From Oceanibaculum nanhaiense (GTDB lineage: Bacteria > Pseudomonadota > Alphaproteobacteria > Oceanibaculales > Oceanibaculaceae): a stretch of 64,000 nucleotides of DNA. A program made the translations under genes and the position numbers. Each line of letters starts with the position of its first letter. Positions within the stretch are counted from its first letter, which is position 1. A model generated the notes under the pieces. The model was given only the letters and a program-made list of their open reading frames with translations. It made no database searches and was not told the origin of the DNA. The stretch spans positions 558,001-622,000 of the forward strand of contig NZ_MPOB01000001.1 in NCBI RefSeq assembly GCF_002148795.1, read 5' to 3'. Shown here piece by piece: positions 25,882 through 34,677 of the stretch.

Positions 25882-25929
25882 GGCCCGAATTTACATCGGC
25901 CGGCTGCCGCGAACCTTGACCTGGATCAA
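25882..25929 (-). promoter_or_regulatory. FNR/FixK-type hemN promoter
   Basis: On the hemN strand the site TTGAT-CCAG-GTCAA (25916-25929) matches the FNR consensus TTGAT-N4-ATCAA with one mismatch. Its centre is exactly 41.5 bp from the A of the hemN ATG. TAAATT at 25888-25893 occupies -12 to -7 on the same numbering. This is class II FNR activation geometry with the start of transcription at the start codon. Low-oxygen induction of hemN is the expected outcome. Confidence 0.75.
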
Positions 25930-26065
25930 AGCTTATCGGGGGCAGGCCAAGGGGGCGGGTCTTGGCCGGCGGCGCGGGGACAGGCATGCAGGGCGTCTAT
26001 CGGGATGCCGGCGGCTATGCCATTCTCGGGCGTGAGTGAATGCTGCTGATCGGGGGACGCCGGAC

Positions 26066-26701
26066 ATGACGCTGGAACATTGGCTGATCTATCTGGTGGC
26101 GGCGTTCGGCCTGTCGCTGACGCCGGGGCCGAACGGGCTGCTGGCGCTGACCCATGGCATGCGCTTCGGGCTGCGCCGCTCGGTCGCCACGCTGCTGGGC
26201 GGTGTCGTGGGCTTCCTGCTGCTGATCGCGGTGTCGATGGCGGGGCTGGGCGCGCTGCTGGCCGCCTCGGAGCAGGCCTTCACCATCGCGAAATGGCTGG
26301 GTGCGGCTTATCTCGTCTATCTCGGCATCCGCACCTGGCGCGCGCCGGTGACGGCCCCGGTGCGGGCGGAGAACCTGCCGGATAGCGGCGGGCGGCGGGA
26401 AGGGCCGGCGGCGCTGTTCCTGCAAGGCTTCCTGGTCGCGACCTCGAACCCGAAGGCGCTGATCTTCTTCGCGGCCTTCCTGCCGCAATTCATGGTGCCG
26501 GGGGTCTCGCTGCCGCTGCAGTTCGTGATCCTGGGCGGCACCTTCGCCATTGTCGAATTCTGCTTCGAGCTGGTATTGGCCGGGGCGGCGCAACGCATCG
26601 CGCCCTGGCTCTACCGCCACGGGAAAATGGTGAACCGCGCGGCCGGCGCCACCTTCATCGGCATCGGCGGCGTGCTGGCGACAGCCAACCGCGCGGTGTG
26701 A
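26066..26701 (+). CDS. LysE/RhtB family amino-acid exporter
   Basis: 211 residues with five to six membrane helices. The N-terminus contains AAFGLSLTPGPNGLLALTHGM, the TPGP motif of the LysE/RhtB superfamily, and near residue 127 FLVATSNPKALIFFAAFLPQF is the second conserved block. It exports amino acids or related metabolites by proton exchange; the substrate is not predictable. The ATG at 26066 is chosen over an in-frame GTG at 26036 for its family-like N-terminus. It ends at the edge of a region of different composition. Confidence 0.88.
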   Translation: MTLEHWLIYLVAAFGLSLTPGPNGLLALTHGMRFGLRRSVATLLGGVVGFLLLIAVSMAGLGALLAASEQAFTIAKWLGAAYLVYLGIRTWRAPVTAPVRAENLPDSGGRREGPAALFLQGFLVATSNPKALIFFAAFLPQFMVPGVSLPLQFVILGGTFAIVEFCFELVLAGAAQRIAPWLYRHGKMVNRAAGATFIGIGGVLATANRAV

Positions 26702-26708
26702 CTCTTCC

Positions 26709-26759
26709 CTAGAAGGTCGCCTTCAGCTTGATACTGATATCGCGTGCGCATGCACGTGT
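26709..26759 (-). pseudogene. Stranded C-terminus of an outer-membrane beta-barrel protein (TonB-receptor-like)
   Basis: Reading leftward, the frame ends RDISIKLKATF followed by TAG. An alternating hydrophobic strand ending in Phe is the beta-signal recognised by the Bam complex, and this ending is common among TonB-dependent receptors. Only about 16 codons are open before a stop at 26760-26762, and the sequence changes to lower GC at about 26745, so the rest of the gene appears replaced or deleted. Short match, so the family call is tentative. Confidence 0.4.
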
Positions 26760-26781
26760 TCACTTTGAAGCACATGTTCAC
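26753..26781. repeat. Pair of 11-bp direct repeats
   Basis: CACGTGTTCAC (26753-26763) and CACATGTTCAC (26771-26781) differ at one position and repeat with an 18-bp period. They sit right at the composition change after the stranded barrel end. They may be a protein-binding site or a recombination scar. Confidence 0.35.
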
Positions 26782-27271
26782 GTTAGATTGTAAAAATCCG
26801 GATTATCGCCGCGAGCATCTAAGCGCGTCAGCGCAACGCGCCGGGGCTTCCGGTAGCAAGCTTCGCGATTTTGAATGGAGTGGTGCGCATTGCCGGGTGA
26901 AGATGATAACTACGTCTACGCCATAGCCCTCTAACTGTAGGCTCAAGCCAATGGCTCTTGGGGTGGTTTGCGTACTGGCAGGTTTCGGATGACTCCGCGG
27001 CAAAAGCAGCCTCGATGAGGAACGAAGCCGTCGAGAACGCGCGTCCGTCAGCAGCGCTTCGGAGACAGCACCCTCCCCGAGGTGCAAAGTGATTGGTTCA
27101 GCCATGATCCGGCAGGGATTGTGATCGCTGGCGATGCGTAGCATAGCCCTTTGCTGTCCACGTTTTTTCGATCCGGGTGCCAGCGAGATGAAATCACGAT
27201 GTTCCAAATGACCGCGATGCTGGCCCTGTCGGTGCGTAGCTTTTTATGTGTACGGGCAAGTGCTGTGTTCC
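26782..27271. other. Non-coding stretch of lower GC at the left of the BaiN islet
   Basis: No recognisable gene. A 134-codon frame on the minus strand (26803-27207) has no family resemblance, a Ser/Arg-rich composition and no convincing ribosome binding site, so it is probably not coding. Base composition is visibly poorer in GC than in the flanking LysE and lipoprotein genes, consistent with foreign or decayed DNA. Confidence 0.5.
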
Positions 27272-28480
27272 ATGCAGCTTGAAACCTTCGATACCGTCAT
27301 CCTCGGCGCGGGCGCGGCGGGCATGATGTGCGCGATCCATGCCGCTGCGCGCGGTGGCCGTGTGCTGGTGGTGGATCATGCGAAGGCACCCGGCGAAAAG
27401 ATCCGCATTTCCGGCGGCGGCCGTTGCAATTTCACCAATATCGGGACAAGCGCGAAAAACTTCATCTCCGATAATCCGCATTTCTCTAAGTCGGCGCTTG
27501 GTCGCTACACGCCGCATGATTTCATCGCGCTCGTCGAAAAACACGGCATCGCCTGGCACGAGAAGACGCTTGGCCAGCTCTTCTGCGACACATCGGCGAA
27601 ACAGATCGTCGCGATGCTTCTGGACGAGATGAACCAGGTAAAGTGCGAATTGCGCTTGAGAACCATGCTCGAATCAATCGAGCGCGACATGAGCAGCTTT
27701 ACCGTCACGCTCGGCGGCGATGGGGCGGCGAAGATCCGCTGCCGGCATTTCGTCGTCGCCTGCGGCGGCAAGTCGATTCCGAAAATGGGTGCGACCGGCC
27801 TTGGCTACCAGATCGCAGAACAATTCGGACTCGCTGTTACCGAAACGCGCCCTGCGCTCGTCCCGCTCACCTTCGGAGAGGACGTGCTCGCCGGTTTCAG
27901 AGATATAGCGGGGGTTGCGGCAAGTGCGGGTGTGTCCTGCGGCAAAACGGCGTTCGAGGAAGCATTGCTGTTCACGCATCGTGGTCTCTCAGGGCCGGCG
28001 ATCCTTCAAATCTCGTCCTATTGGCGCGAAAGGCAGCCAATCCGCATCGCGTTCTTGCCCGGCGATGACGTCAGTGCCTCGCTTGCCTCGGCCAAGCGAG
28101 AAAATGGCCGCCGTGCGATCTCAACCGTGCTCAGCGACATCCTGCCCAAACGCCTCGCACTCTATCTCGCCGAAACCCATGGATGGACCGGACCGATCGG
28201 CGAGGCGAGCGATAGAAAACTCGCCACAATCGCCGGGACCCTTCAAGATTGGGAGGTGTTTCCGATCGGCTCGGAAGGCTACCGCACAGCCGAGGTGACG
28301 CTTGGTGGCGTCGACACGGACGGGCTGAATTCACGGACAATGGCAACCAAAGCAGTCGAGGGACTCTATTTCATTGGCGAGGTGGTCGATGTCACCGGCT
28401 GGCTCGGCGGCTACAATTTCCAGTGGGCGTGGTCGTCCGGCTGGGCCGCGGGCACGGCGATTTCGGAACTGGCGGGGTGA
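27272..28480 (+). CDS. BaiN/HI0933 family NAD(P)/FAD-dependent oxidoreductase, probably horizontally acquired
   Basis: 402 residues from ATG 27272. FAD-binding motif VILGAGAAGMMCAIHAAARGG, then APGEKIRISGGGRCNFTN, the hallmark of the HI0933/BaiN group, ACGGKSIPKMGATGLGYQIA in the middle, and EVVDVTGWLGGYNFQWAWSSGWAAG at the C-terminus. Members are flavoproteins of poorly known function; one reduces bile-acid intermediates. Codon use (many NNA/NNT codons, TTG, AGA) differs from neighbouring genes, suggesting transfer. In-frame GTG at 27248 is an alternative start; neither has a clear ribosome binding site. Confidence 0.88.
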   Translation: MQLETFDTVILGAGAAGMMCAIHAAARGGRVLVVDHAKAPGEKIRISGGGRCNFTNIGTSAKNFISDNPHFSKSALGRYTPHDFIALVEKHGIAWHEKTLGQLFCDTSAKQIVAMLLDEMNQVKCELRLRTMLESIERDMSSFTVTLGGDGAAKIRCRHFVVACGGKSIPKMGATGLGYQIAEQFGLAVTETRPALVPLTFGEDVLAGFRDIAGVAASAGVSCGKTAFEEALLFTHRGLSGPAILQISSYWRERQPIRIAFLPGDDVSASLASAKRENGRRAISTVLSDILPKRLALYLAETHGWTGPIGEASDRKLATIAGTLQDWEVFPIGSEGYRTAEVTLGGVDTDGLNSRTMATKAVEGLYFIGEVVDVTGWLGGYNFQWAWSSGWAAGTAISELAG

Positions 28481-28780
28481 ACAACGCGCTCACAAAACAT
28501 CTTGCCATCGCAGTCGGCGATGCATCCTCAAGCCCTTCATTTCCGGGGCGTTCGAACCGGGACGCGCCAATGATGGAGACAGCTTGAGGCTCCACGAAAG
28601 GTAGCTTTCGGGAAACTATACGTTAGGTTGGAACGGTCGAATTGAGGTCGAGAGTTGCCGTTTGCCAGCCTTCGAGCTTTATCGCGCTGTAGCGTGGAAA
28701 CGGCGGTTTCGCATGCCGGTTGGTGGGTGTGCGGTGATCGGCGGCGATATCGCACTGTAGAGGGCAATCGACGGGAAAAT
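28481..28780. other. Spacer between BaiN gene and tRNA-Arg(ACG)
   Basis: About 300 bp with no supportable gene. Short frames on both strands show no family features. The composition matches the BaiN islet rather than the core genome. No copy of the tRNA 3' end long enough to be called an attachment site was found here or near 26.7 kb. Confidence 0.5.
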
Positions 28781-28856
28781 GGTGCGCCCGAAGAGATTCG
28801 AACTCCTAACCTTCTGATCCGTAGTCAGATGCTCTATCCAGTTGAGCTACGGGCGC
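28781..28856 (-). tRNA. tRNA-Arg (anticodon ACG)
   Basis: On the minus strand, acceptor GCGCCCG pairs with CGGGCGC, the D-arm is GCTC-AACTGGATA-GAGC, the anticodon loop is CTACGGA (anticodon ACG, read as ICG after deamination), and the T-arm carries GTTCGAA. Discriminator A is followed by encoded CCA (28783-28781). It decodes CGU, CGC and CGA. The 3' end faces the BaiN islet, the side where integrative elements usually insert. Confidence 0.97.
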
Positions 28857-29246
28857 TTTGTCGCCAGGGAAGAGAGTGCGGACAGGCCGCCCCCCAACGA
28901 GGCGCGCACACTACTCAAAGCCTTTGGCAAACGCAATAGGCTATCGCGCGGAAAATAGCGGGCTGCGCACGGCGGCGGACAGGGCAGTTCCGCGCCAGTA
29001 ATTCCAGCATGGTGCGACAGGAATATGGACGCACCATCAGCTTTTCCGGTCCGCTGGCAGCCTGCCGGGTTAAATCAGCTTGTGGCACTGCCAGGCTTTC
29101 GGTAGTATCGACGCAAAATTAAGCGGTTAGCGCGCGTTGCTGCAAAGAGTCGATTAATTCGGGGCATTCGATTAATTGGGACTGGGCAGAATGGCGTTTC
29201 GGGGGTTACGGTCTGCTGACCGCAGTCGGGGACAATAGAAACAAGC
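28857..29246. other. Intergenic region with a TCGATTAATT tandem
   Basis: About 390 bp without a gene. The only structure noted is TCGATTAATT at 29150-29159 and again at 29168-29177, an 18-bp period, each followed within two bases by GGG. It lies about 70 bp upstream of the lipoprotein start and could be its operator or promoter element. tRNA promoter elements should also lie here, but none is clear. Confidence 0.4.
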
Positions 29247-30455
29247 ATGTGGCAGTCTGGAATGACAAAGTCCCGTTCATGGACAGGTCTTGTGGGGGCA
29301 GCGCTGCTACTCTCTGGATGCTCCTTCACGTCGGACACGCTGTGGCCGACCTTGACGGGCGAAAATCCGGCGGGCGGCAGTCAGGGGCAGCAGGTCGCGA
29401 TCGAGCCATCTCCCGCTGAACGCAACGCACAACCGGTTCTCGGCGCACCGCCGCCGGCGCTTGGCAGCACCGATTTCAGGATCGATCCGCCAAGGCCCGG
29501 CCAGCCGACCGGTACCTATGTCGGCCAGAAGGTGCAGGAACTGCGCGAGGATCTGCGCCGGCTGCAAAGCTCCATCGCGCAGCACAATGAAACGCTGCAG
29601 CAGATTCGCAACACCATCGAGCAGAATGCGGCCAGCTATCACGGCACGGTCGCGGCGATCAATGCGCGCCTGCAGGTTGGCACAACGCCGGGCAATCCGG
29701 TGCTGGTCCAGCAGTGGGACCAGTCGCAGCGCCAGCTCGAGACGCTGAACAATGATGTCGGCCGGATGAACGAACTGGCCAACCGCGCCGCCGCCGACAG
29801 CAATCTTTCCGCCTATATGCTGCAATCGACGCGGGCCGCCTATGGCCTGTCCGGCGCGGTGGAGGAAGATCACCGCCAGCTCGGTATTCTGGAAGACGAT
29901 GTGAATCGCACCGTCGTGCTGATCGACCGTCTGCTGAACGAGATGACCGACGATGTGCGCCGCCAGGCCGCCTATATCAGCAACGAGCGCGGCAATCTCC
30001 AGACCCTGGCGCTCGGCATCAAGAACGGCCAGCTCTACGGTTCCAGCCTTGCCAACCGTGCCTTCATGCCGGCGATGGGCGTGGCCAGCACCGCCGGCCT
30101 GCCGGCCCAGCCGAACTATGTCGGCCCGGCATCGCAGCAGGGCAGCCCGGCCGGTGGCCGTCCGCTGGTCGTCATTCGCTTCGACCGTCCGAATGTCGCC
30201 TATGAGGAGGCGCTGTACAGCGCCGTGTCCTCCGCCTTGCAGCGCCGGCCCGACGCGACCTTCGATCTGGTCGCCGTCAGTTCCAACCAGGGCGGCGCCG
30301 CGCAGGCGGCACTCGGCTCCAGCAGCGCCCGGCGCAATGCCGAACGGGTTCTGCGGACCCTGACCGAGATGGGCCTGCCGCCGGCACGGGTGAACCTGTC
30401 CGCGGCCAGCAGCGTCGAGGCGGCGGCCAGCGAAGTGCATCTCTATCTGCGCTGA
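29247..30455 (+). CDS. Coiled-coil lipoprotein of unknown function
   Basis: 402 residues. A lipoprotein signal with lipobox LLSGC places the lipidated Cys at residue 25, or 20 if the ATG at 29262 is used. A Pro/Gly-rich linker follows, then a long helical segment (about residues 90-260) with coiled-coil character ([20 protein letters not shown]). The C-terminal 95 residues ([44 protein letters not shown]) resemble the layout of OmpA-like domains but lack a clear peptidoglycan-binding motif. Probably an envelope-spanning or scaffold protein. No close family name recognised. Confidence 0.75.
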   Translation: MWQSGMTKSRSWTGLVGAALLLSGCSFTSDTLWPTLTGENPAGGSQGQQVAIEPSPAERNAQPVLGAPPPALGSTDFRIDPPRPGQPTGTYVGQKVQELREDLRRLQSSIAQHNETLQQIRNTIEQNAASYHGTVAAINARLQVGTTPGNPVLVQQWDQSQRQLETLNNDVGRMNELANRAAADSNLSAYMLQSTRAAYGLSGAVEEDHRQLGILEDDVNRTVVLIDRLLNEMTDDVRRQAAYISNERGNLQTLALGIKNGQLYGSSLANRAFMPAMGVASTAGLPAQPNYVGPASQQGSPAGGRPLVVIRFDRPNVAYEEALYSAVSSALQRRPDATFDLVAVSSNQGGAAQAALGSSSARRNAERVLRTLTEMGLPPARVNLSAASSVEAAASEVHLYLR

Positions 30456-30476
30456 CGCGTAAGCTTCTTTGTCTGG

Positions 30477-30514
30477 AACCGGCGTCGGGGTCTCTCCGGC
30501 GCCGGTTTCGTTTC
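30477..30514 (+). terminator. Hairpin terminator of the lipoprotein gene
   Basis: AACCGGCGTCGG (30477-30488) pairs with CCGGCGCCGGTT (30496-30507) through one G-U pair, loop of 7 nt, followed by a weak T-tract (TCGTTTC). It lies 21 bp after the lipoprotein stop. Confidence 0.6.
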
Positions 30515-30598
30515 GGCTGGGCATTGCGACAGCACGTCCGCTCCGGTATAGGCTGGCCGAAGCCCCAAAGCCACCCGACCAAGCTGGAGCCGCCGCGC

Positions 30599-31093
30599 AT
30601 GACCCAAGCCGCCGACAAGCCCTTTCTCGTTTCCTGGGAGGAACTGCACCGCGATGCCCGGGTGTTGGCCTGGCGGCTGCTGGAGCAGGGCCCGTTCGAG
30701 CGTATCGTCGCCATCGCCCGCGGCGGCCTGGTGCCGGCGGCGGTCGTGGCGCGCGAGCTGGAAATCCGGCTGGTCGATACGGTCTGTGTCGCTAGCTATG
30801 ACGATGCCAAGGCGCTGGGCCGGCAGGGCGAGATGCAGGTGCTGAAGGATGTGGCCGGCGACGGCACAGGCGTTCTGGTGGTGGACGATCTGGTCGATAG
30901 CGGCCTGACCGCGAAGCTGGTGCGCGACATGCTGCCCAAGGCGCATATCGCCACCGTCTATGCCAAGCCGAAGGGCCGCCCGCTGGTCGATACCTTCGTT
31001 ACCGAGGTCAGCCAGGACACCTGGATCTACTTCCCCTGGGATCTGGGCGCGCAGCCGGTTCAGCCCATCGTGCTGGGGCTGAAACCGCGCTGA
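30599..31093 (+). CDS. gpt: Xanthine-guanine phosphoribosyltransferase
   Basis: 164 residues. It opens [20 protein letters not shown] and contains [19 protein letters not shown] and the PRPP loop [20 protein letters not shown]. These match XGPRT, which salvages xanthine and guanine (and hypoxanthine) to nucleotides with PRPP. The C-terminal WIYFPWD is the purine-site segment of this family. The start at 30599 has GGAG about 10 nt upstream. Predicted to be cytoplasmic or peripheral on the inner membrane. Confidence 0.92.
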   Translation: MTQAADKPFLVSWEELHRDARVLAWRLLEQGPFERIVAIARGGLVPAAVVARELEIRLVDTVCVASYDDAKALGRQGEMQVLKDVAGDGTGVLVVDDLVDSGLTAKLVRDMLPKAHIATVYAKPKGRPLVDTFVTEVSQDTWIYFPWDLGAQPVQPIVLGLKPR

Positions 31094-31116
31094 GGCAGCC
31101 TCTCGCCCGAGCCTAT

Positions 31117-31137
31117 CGCCAAGCCGCCGGCTTGGCG
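31117..31137. repeat. Perfect 9-bp inverted repeat between gpt and ggt
   Basis: CGCCAAGCC (31117-31125), 3-nt loop, GGCTTGGCG (31129-31137). No T-tract follows, so it is not a standard rho-independent terminator. It could stabilise the gpt mRNA 3' end or act as a rho-assisted stop before ggt. Confidence 0.5.
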
Positions 31138-31169
31138 CTACCCTGCCGGCATCCGGAACGGAGTTAACC

Positions 31170-32867
31170 ATGCGCCGCCTGTTTGCCGCCTGTCTTGTCC
31201 TGCTGATCGTCGCGCCCGCCGTTCGCGCTGCCGAGCCGGCCCGGGCAACGAAATACATGGCTGTAACCGCCAACCCGCTGGCCACCGAGGCCGCGTTGAA
31301 GGCGCTGCGCGCCGGCGGGTCGGCCATCGATGCGGCAATCGCGGCGCAGATGGTGCTGACCCTGGTGGAGCCGCAATCCTCGGGTATCGGCGGCGGCGCC
31401 TTCCTGGTGCATTTCGACAAGAAGGCGGGCCGCACCGCCAGCTATGACGGGCGCGAGACGGCCCCGGCGGCAGCCCGGCCCGACCGCTTTCTCGACAAGG
31501 ACGGCAAGCCGCTCTCCTATTTTGACGCGGTGGTCGGCGGCCGCTCGGTCGGTGTGCCGGGCACGCTGCGGGTGCTGGAGCTGGCGCATCGCCAGCATGG
31601 CAAGCTGCCCTGGGGCAGCCTGTTCGATGACGCGATCCGACTCGCCGAGGAGGGCTTTCCGGTGCCGCCGCGCCTGGCGCGCGCGCTCACCCGCGAGAAG
31701 CATCTGACGCAGGAGGCCGCCCGCGCCTATTTCTACAAGCCCGATGGCAAGCCCTGGAAACAGGGCGAACTTCTGCGCAACCCGGCGCTGGCCGACACGC
31801 TGCGGATCGTCGCGAAGCAAGGCGCGGAGGCCTTCTACACCGGCGCCATCGCCGGGGATATCGTTGCCACGGTGGCGAACGCGCCGCGCAATCCGGGCGA
31901 TCTGACGCTGGAGGATCTGGCCGGCTATCAGGCGAAGGAACGTCCCGCCGTCTGCGGCAGCTATCGCGCGCGAACCGTCTGCGGCATGGGGCCGCCCAGC
32001 AGCGGCGGGCTCACCGTGCTGATGGTGCTGGGCATGCTGGAGCGTTTCGACCTGCCGAACGAGAAACGGCTGTCCAGCAACGCGGCGCACTGGATGCTGG
32101 AAGCGCAGCGCCTGGCCTATGCCGACCGCAATCTCTATATCGCCGACAGCGACTTCGTCGATGTGCCGGTGGACGGGCTGCTGGACCGCCGCTATCTCGC
32201 CGACCGCGCGGCGCAGATCGATGTCGCCAGCAGCAGCGGCGAGAAGGCCGAGGCCGGTGACGTGCCGCGCAAGCGCACGCAGAATTTCGCGCCCGACAAC
32301 GCGTTGCAATTGCCGGCGACCAGCCATCTTTCCATCGTCGATGGCGCGGGCAATGCGCTCGCCATGACCACCACCATCGAGGCGGCGTTCGGCTCCCGCC
32401 TGATGGTGCGCGGCTTCCTGCTGAACAACGAGCTGACGGATTTCTCCTTCCGGCCCGAGGTGGACGGCCTGCCGGTCGCCAATCGGGTGGAGGGCGGCAA
32501 GCGGTCGCGCAGCACGATGTCGCCGACACTGGTGTTCGGCAAGGACGGACGGCTGGAGTTCGTGACCGGCTCGCCGGGCGGCAGCCAGATCATCAACTAT
32601 GTGCTGAAGACGATTGTCGGCGTGGTCGATTGGGGGCTCGACCCGCAGGCCGCCATTGAGCTGCCCAACATCTCCAATCGCAACGGCCCCAGCGAGATCG
32701 AGCGCCGCGCCGATGCCGATGCACTGGCCAGCTCGCTGGCGGCGCGCGGCCACAAGGTGGAGCGCAGCCTCCTGGTCAGCGGGCTGCAGGCGATCCAGAT
32801 ACTGCCCGACGGCACGCTGCTGGGCGGCGCCGATCCGCGCCGCGACAGCCTGGCCGCCGGCGACTGA
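31170..32867 (+). CDS. ggt: Gamma-glutamyltransferase
   Basis: 565 residues with a Sec signal peptide (MRRLFAACLVLLIVAPAVRA). The large-subunit part has ANPLATEAALKALRAGGSAIDAAIA and EPQSSGIGGGAFLVH. Autocleavage before the catalytic Thr is expected around residue 385 at NALQLPATSHLSIVDGAGN (the Thr-Ser of ATSHLS), and NALAMTTTIEAAFGS follows. It hydrolyses glutathione and other gamma-glutamyl compounds in the periplasm, which may let the cell reuse glutathione made by GshA. The ATG follows GTTAACC with GGAG upstream. Confidence 0.93.
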   Translation: MRRLFAACLVLLIVAPAVRAAEPARATKYMAVTANPLATEAALKALRAGGSAIDAAIAAQMVLTLVEPQSSGIGGGAFLVHFDKKAGRTASYDGRETAPAAARPDRFLDKDGKPLSYFDAVVGGRSVGVPGTLRVLELAHRQHGKLPWGSLFDDAIRLAEEGFPVPPRLARALTREKHLTQEAARAYFYKPDGKPWKQGELLRNPALADTLRIVAKQGAEAFYTGAIAGDIVATVANAPRNPGDLTLEDLAGYQAKERPAVCGSYRARTVCGMGPPSSGGLTVLMVLGMLERFDLPNEKRLSSNAAHWMLEAQRLAYADRNLYIADSDFVDVPVDGLLDRRYLADRAAQIDVASSSGEKAEAGDVPRKRTQNFAPDNALQLPATSHLSIVDGAGNALAMTTTIEAAFGSRLMVRGFLLNNELTDFSFRPEVDGLPVANRVEGGKRSRSTMSPTLVFGKDGRLEFVTGSPGGSQIINYVLKTIVGVVDWGLDPQAAIELPNISNRNGPSEIERRADADALASSLAARGHKVERSLLVSGLQAIQILPDGTLLGGADPRRDSLAAGD

Positions 32868-32890
32868 ATTCCGTAACCGCAAGAGCAAGC

Positions 32891-34069
32891 ATGCATCCCA
32901 CCATCACTCTCGCTGCCGGCCGCGACAAGCGCCTGCGCGGCGGCCATCCCTGGGTCTATGCCAACGAGCTGCAGATGACCCCGGCGCTGAAGGAGCTGCC
33001 GCCGGGCAGCCTCGTCACGCTGGCCGATGCACGCGGCGAGAAGCTGGGCACGGCCTGCTTCAACCCGAAGCCGCTGGTCGTGGCGCGGATGCTGGATTCC
33101 CGGCCCAACCTCGCCATCGATGCCGGCTTCCTGCGCGCCCGGCTGGCGGCGGCGCTCGACCTGCGCGAGCGGCTGTTCGCGGCGCCCTATTACCGTCTCG
33201 TCCATGCCGAGGCCGACCGGTTGCCGGGGCTGGTCATCGACCGGTTCGGCGACGCGCTGACCGTGCAGCTGAACTGTGCCGGCATGGACCGGCTGGAAGC
33301 GCCGCTGCTGGAGGCGCTGACCGACCTGCTGAAGCCGTCCCGCATTGTGCTGCGCAATGACAGTCCCGCCCGTACGGTCGAAGGGCTGGAGACCGGTATC
33401 CGCGCGGTGTTGGGAGAGGAAGGCCCCATCGAGCTGATGGAGAATGGTGCGCGCTTCCGCTGCGATCCGCTGGGCGGGCAGAAGACCGGCTGGTTCTACG
33501 ACCAGCGCGATAACCGCGCCTTCGTGGCGCAGTTGGCCAAAGGCAGGCGGCTGATCGACATCTATGCCTATATCGGCGGCTTCGGCATCGAGGCGGCGGT
33601 GGCGGGGGCGACCGAGGTCACGCTGGTGGACCGCTCGGCACCGGCGATGGCGCTGGCGGCGGAGACGGCGGCGCTGAACGGCGTGGCCGGCAAGGTGACC
33701 ACGCAGGTGGGCGATGCCTTCGAGACGCTTGAGGCGCTGGCCGCCAAGGGCGAGAAGTTCGATGTGGTGGTGTGCGATCCGCCGGCCTTCGTGAAGGCGA
33801 AGAAGGATCTGGCGACGGGCCTGCGCGCCTATCAGAAGATGGCGCGGCTGGCGGCCCCGCTTGTGGCGCCGGGCGGGGTTCTGTTCGTGGCGTCCTGCTC
33901 GCACAATGCGCCGGAGGAGGAATTCGCCAAGCAGATCGGCATTGGCCTGTCGAAGGCCGGACGCAGCGGGCGTATCCTGCGTCAGGCGGGGGCCGGCCCC
34001 GATCATCCGGTGCATCCTTTCCTGCGCGAAAGCGCCTATCTTAAATCCCTGACCCTGCAACTGGACTGA
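32891..34069 (+). CDS. Class I SAM-dependent rRNA methyltransferase (RlmI/RlmK-like, PUA plus methylase)
   Basis: 392 residues. An N-terminal PUA domain ([31 protein letters not shown]) is followed by an EEHEA-type linker and a Rossmann domain: motif [17 protein letters not shown], motif [17 protein letters not shown], and motif VI Cys in [14 protein letters not shown]. This layout is that of 23S rRNA cytosine-5 methyltransferase RlmI and relatives. The exact target base is not certain. Starts 23 bp after ggt and ends 7 bp before recR. Confidence 0.87.
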   Translation: MHPTITLAAGRDKRLRGGHPWVYANELQMTPALKELPPGSLVTLADARGEKLGTACFNPKPLVVARMLDSRPNLAIDAGFLRARLAAALDLRERLFAAPYYRLVHAEADRLPGLVIDRFGDALTVQLNCAGMDRLEAPLLEALTDLLKPSRIVLRNDSPARTVEGLETGIRAVLGEEGPIELMENGARFRCDPLGGQKTGWFYDQRDNRAFVAQLAKGRRLIDIYAYIGGFGIEAAVAGATEVTLVDRSAPAMALAAETAALNGVAGKVTTQVGDAFETLEALAAKGEKFDVVVCDPPAFVKAKKDLATGLRAYQKMARLAAPLVAPGGVLFVASCSHNAPEEEFAKQIGIGLSKAGRSGRILRQAGAGPDHPVHPFLRESAYLKSLTLQLD

Positions 34070-34076
34070 GGCGCTT

Positions 34077-34670
34077 ATGCTGGGACCGGAGATCGAACGG
34101 CTGATCCAGCTGCTGGCCCGCTTGCCGGGCCTTGGCCCGCGATCCGCACGCCGCGCGGCCCTGCAATTGCTGAAGCGCAAGGAGGCGCTGATGCAGCCGC
34201 TGGCCGAGGCGCTGTCGGTGGCGGCGGAGCGGGTTGTCACCTGCTCGGTCTGCGGCAGCTTCGACACCAGCGATCCGTGCGGCGTGTGCCGGGATGACCG
34301 CCGCGACCCGTCGATCCTGTGCGTCGTCGAGGAGGTGGCCGATGTCTGGGCGCTGGAACGCGCCAGCGGTTTCAAGGGCCGCTATCACGTGCTGGGCGGC
34401 ACGCTTTCGGCACTGGACGGGGTGGGGCCGGAAGACCTGAACATCGCCGCGCTCGTCACCCGGGCCAGCGATCCGGCGGTGACCGAGGTGATCCTGGCGA
34501 TGGACGCCACGGTCGATGGCCAGACCACCGCGCACTACATCACCGACCGGCTGGCCGAGGCCAATGTCTCGGTCTCCCGCCTCGCCCATGGCGTGCCGGT
34601 CGGCGGCGAGCTGGACTATCTCGACGATGGCACGCTGACCACGGCGCTGAAGGCAAGGCGACCGGTTTAG
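34077..34670 (+). CDS. recR: Recombination mediator RecR
   Basis: 197 residues, full length. N-terminal HhH ([20 protein letters not shown]), a C4 zinc finger (CSVC...CGVC near residues 57-71), and the Toprim domain ([35 protein letters not shown]). With RecF and RecO it loads RecA on gapped DNA. In many relatives it follows dnaX and ybaB; here its upstream neighbour is the rRNA methyltransferase. Convergent with the YbaK gene, 7 bp apart. Confidence 0.96.
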   Translation: MLGPEIERLIQLLARLPGLGPRSARRAALQLLKRKEALMQPLAEALSVAAERVVTCSVCGSFDTSDPCGVCRDDRRDPSILCVVEEVADVWALERASGFKGRYHVLGGTLSALDGVGPEDLNIAALVTRASDPAVTEVILAMDATVDGQTTAHYITDRLAEANVSVSRLAHGVPVGGELDYLDDGTLTTALKARRPV

Positions 34671-34677
34671 GGGAGTT

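Noticed and set aside
26881-26888. TGGTGCGC, shared with the 3' end of tRNA-Arg(ACG) at 28781, as an attachment site
   Set aside because: Only 8 bp match before the sequences part; far too short to call a duplication.
26803-27207. A 134-codon minus-strand frame in the islet
   Set aside because: No family resemblance, no ribosome binding site, biased composition; treated as non-coding.
28655-28939. A 94-codon plus-strand frame encoding EEIRTPNLLIRSQMLYPVEL
   Set aside because: This peptide is the well-known false translation of the reverse strand of tRNA-Arg(ACG); the region is the tRNA gene.
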